Source: Candidatus Kaiserbacteria bacterium (GTDB lineage Bacteria; Patescibacteriota; Minisyncoccia; Phycocordibacterales; UBA918). From it: 5,891 nt of DNA. The position numbers and the translations under genes are program-made. The notes beneath the pieces were generated by a model. The model was not told the DNA's origin. It saw only the letters and a list, made by a program, of their open reading frames with translations, and made no database searches. The stretch is taken from assembly GCA_023264435.1 (NCBI GenBank), contig JAHFMK010000036.1, positions 1 to 5,891 of the forward strand. The letters run 5' to 3'. This document shows, one piece after another, positions 4,706 to 5,891 of this stretch (its first letter is position 1; every line of letters begins with the position of its first letter).

Positions 4706-5575
4706 ATGCATGTAAAACACAGCGTAATCGTCCACCCAATTTTTGATGATGACTCGCATACCATCACCTATGTTGTATCTGATCCTGTTACAAAAAAATC
4801 AGCAATCATTGATTCTGTTCTCGATTACCATCATAAGAATGTCCAGACTGATACAGTGTTAGCTGACAAAGTTATTGCATACATCACGGAACATCACTTA
4901 ATAAATGAGTGGATACTTGAGACACATATGCACGCTGATCATATTTCGGCGTCAAGTTATCTTAAAGATATGGTAGGAGGTAAGAAAGCGATCGGTTACA
5001 AAATCACGGAGGTACAAAAATACCTGAAAGAAGTGTTTGACCTCAATGACAATTTCAAGACTGATGGATCTCAATTTGATCATCTCTTTTCAGACGAAGA
5101 GGAGTTCATGATCGGAAACTTAAAGGCACGAGCTATTCATACTCCTGGGCATACACCGGCTGACATGGTCTATGTTATTGACGGTATTCTTTTTACAGGA
5201 GACACGTTACTGGCTCCTGATTCAGGCACAGCGCGGTGTGATTTCCCAGGAGGAAGTGCTGAGACTATGTATGATTCAGTCAGGACTATACTCGAAACAT
5301 TCCCATCAGAAACTGAGATGTATATTTGTCATGATTACCCTGAAGGGAAAAAACGTGAGTTACTTTATAAAACAACGGTTGCAGAACAACGACAAAATAA
5401 TATTCATGTTCGTGATGGAATTTCTAAAGATGAGTTTGTAAAATTACGGAGCGAAAGAGATAAGACACTCGATTTACCAAGTTACATTTTTCCGGCAGTC
5501 CAAATAAACGGAAATGCTGGTTCGATTGTACCGGGGGAGTTTATTAAATTAAGCTATAACAATAAGGTGTTGTAA
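4706..5575 (+). CDS. Metallo-beta-lactamase-fold persulfide dioxygenase (Blh/ETHE1-like)
   Basis: The protein has 289 residues and starts three bases after the rhodanese stop. It has T-H-M-H-A-D-H (73-79), H-T-P-G-H-T (145-150), F-T-G-D-T-L (163-168) and C-H-D-Y (208-211), the metal-binding set of the family. By analogy with ETHE1, His74, His149 and Asp166 would hold the single iron. The segment S-G-T-A-R-C-D-F-P-G-G-S-A (173-185) and the C-H-D-Y-P-E-G loop are typical of the Blh/ETHE1 persulfide dioxygenase group rather than of lactamases or glyoxalase II. The enzyme oxidises glutathione (or other low-molecular-weight) persulfide with oxygen to sulfite, in the cytoplasm. A C-terminal extension (about 225-289) follows the catalytic core and does not contain a rhodanese domain, unlike staphylococcal CstB. 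It ends the operon; no clear terminator follows. Confidence 0.9.
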   Translation: MHVKHSVIVHPIFDDDSHTITYVVSDPVTKKSAIIDSVLDYHHKNVQTDTVLADKVIAYITEHHLINEWILETHMHADHISASSYLKDMVGGKKAIGYKITEVQKYLKEVFDLNDNFKTDGSQFDHLFSDEEEFMIGNLKARAIHTPGHTPADMVYVIDGILFTGDTLLAPDSGTARCDFPGGSAETMYDSVRTILETFPSETEMYICHDYPEGKKRELLYKTTVAEQRQNNIHVRDGISKDEFVKLRSERDKTLDLPSYIFPAVQINGNAGSIVPGEFIKLSYNNKVL

Positions 5576-5615
5576 TATCAGATTGTGACTGCGGGCTATC
5601 TTTTATATCACCCTA

Positions 5616-5651
5616 CAAGTGAGACCGGAAGGGTTCGATTTTTCTCACTTG
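5616..5651. repeat. Hairpin downstream of the dioxygenase operon
   Basis: CAAGTGAGA (5616-5624) and TCTCACTTG (5643-5651) are perfect 9-base arms around an 18-base loop. No T-run follows on either strand, so it is not a standard terminator, though it could stabilise the 3' end of the operon mRNA. Its right arm touches the start of the following remnant. Confidence 0.45.
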
Positions 5652-5891
5652 CACCAGATAGGATGTGCAAATATTGCGTTTGCCGTCGTTGGTATGGGAG
5701 CAGTTACATATTTTGCTTTTCTTAAAAAGTCGTAACCGATTGCTCAGCAACTCATGCCAACTCCTACTCATACAAAAACTCCTTCGCCAACACTGACTCC
5801 AACATTCACAGATAAAACCGTAGATTAGAAAACATATCGGGATGATAAATATAGATTTAAATTTAAATATCCTTTAAAAGATATTGTGGGG
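5649..5891 (+). pseudogene. Membrane-anchored Pro/Thr-linker surface protein, nonsense-disrupted, partial
   Basis: A single frame from a TTG at 5649 to the end of the window reads as one coherent protein apart from two stops. A hydrophobic segment (C-A-N-I-A-F-A-V-V-G-M-G-A-V-T-Y-F-A-F-L, then K-K-S) is followed by TAA at 5733. It continues P-I-A-Q-Q-L-M-P-T-P-T-H-T-K-T-P and a further Thr/Pro linker, then TAG at 5826, then K-T-Y-R-D-D-K-Y-R-F-K-F-K-Y-P. In similar CPR envelope proteins as I remember them, a Trp stands where the TAG is (TGG to TAG) and often a Glu where the TAA is (GAA to TAA). Both would be single substitutions. The intact protein would be anchored by one N-terminal helix with an extracytoplasmic domain. 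No function is known to me. The TTG start is tentative, and the gene runs off the window. Confidence 0.65.

Noticed and set aside
5616..5651. Terminator after the dioxygenase
   Set aside because: The stem is good but the loop is large and no T-run follows on either strand; it is kept only as a repeat.
5733..5828. Stop-codon reassignment explaining the in-frame TAA and TAG
   Set aside because: Intact neighbouring genes end in TAA, TAG or TGA at the expected family lengths, so all three act as stops here.

Overview
The window looks like an accessory stretch of a small-genome bacterium, most likely a member of the Patescibacteria/CPR (Parcubacteria-like). This is inference from style: short genes, very few Shine-Dalgarno sequences, -10 boxes lying almost directly before start codons, and a membrane-anchored protein remnant with a Pro/Thr-rich linker followed by a W-K-T-Y...F-K-Y-P type motif that I associate with this group. 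TGA is used as a normal stop, so the SR1/Gracilibacteria code is not indicated.

Layout. (1) 22-727, minus strand: a two-gene unit with a small helical acidic protein followed by a probable winged-helix protein. (2) 728-1055: non-coding, with imperfect repeats, ending in a strong hairpin terminator. (3) 1056-1576, minus: the 3' end of a HerA/FtsK-like ATPase gene, 5'-truncated and frameshifted. (4) 1582-3185: an HxlR/DUF24-type regulator divergent from a beta-class glutathione S-transferase and an NAD(P)H-dependent FMN reductase. The shared intergenic region carries three copies of a GATAACTTTA-type half-site. (5) 3236-3580 or beyond: a decayed VOC-family (glyoxalase / CatE-like) gene with at least three lesions. 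(6) 3613-3905: an unrecognised open frame on the minus strand. (7) 3926-5575: a three-gene operon with a CsoR/CstR-family regulator under a palindromic operator, a membrane-anchored rhodanese, and a metallo-beta-lactamase-fold persulfide dioxygenase. (8) 5649-5891: the start of a membrane-anchored surface protein gene carrying in-frame TAA and TAG codons.

How they fit together. Two independent thiol-chemistry defence modules sit next to each other. The HxlR-GST-FMN reductase-(VOC) group resembles the quinone/electrophile regulons that HxlR/DUF24 proteins such as YodB and CatR control in Bacillus, where azoreductase and catechol dioxygenase (CatE) genes are targets. The CsoR-rhodanese-dioxygenase group resembles a reduced version of the staphylococcal cst persulfide-detoxification operon. 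Between and around them lie three clear gene remnants, an unusual load for a reduced genome, so this looks like a region of gain and loss. Sequencing or assembly error would have to be excluded for the indels.
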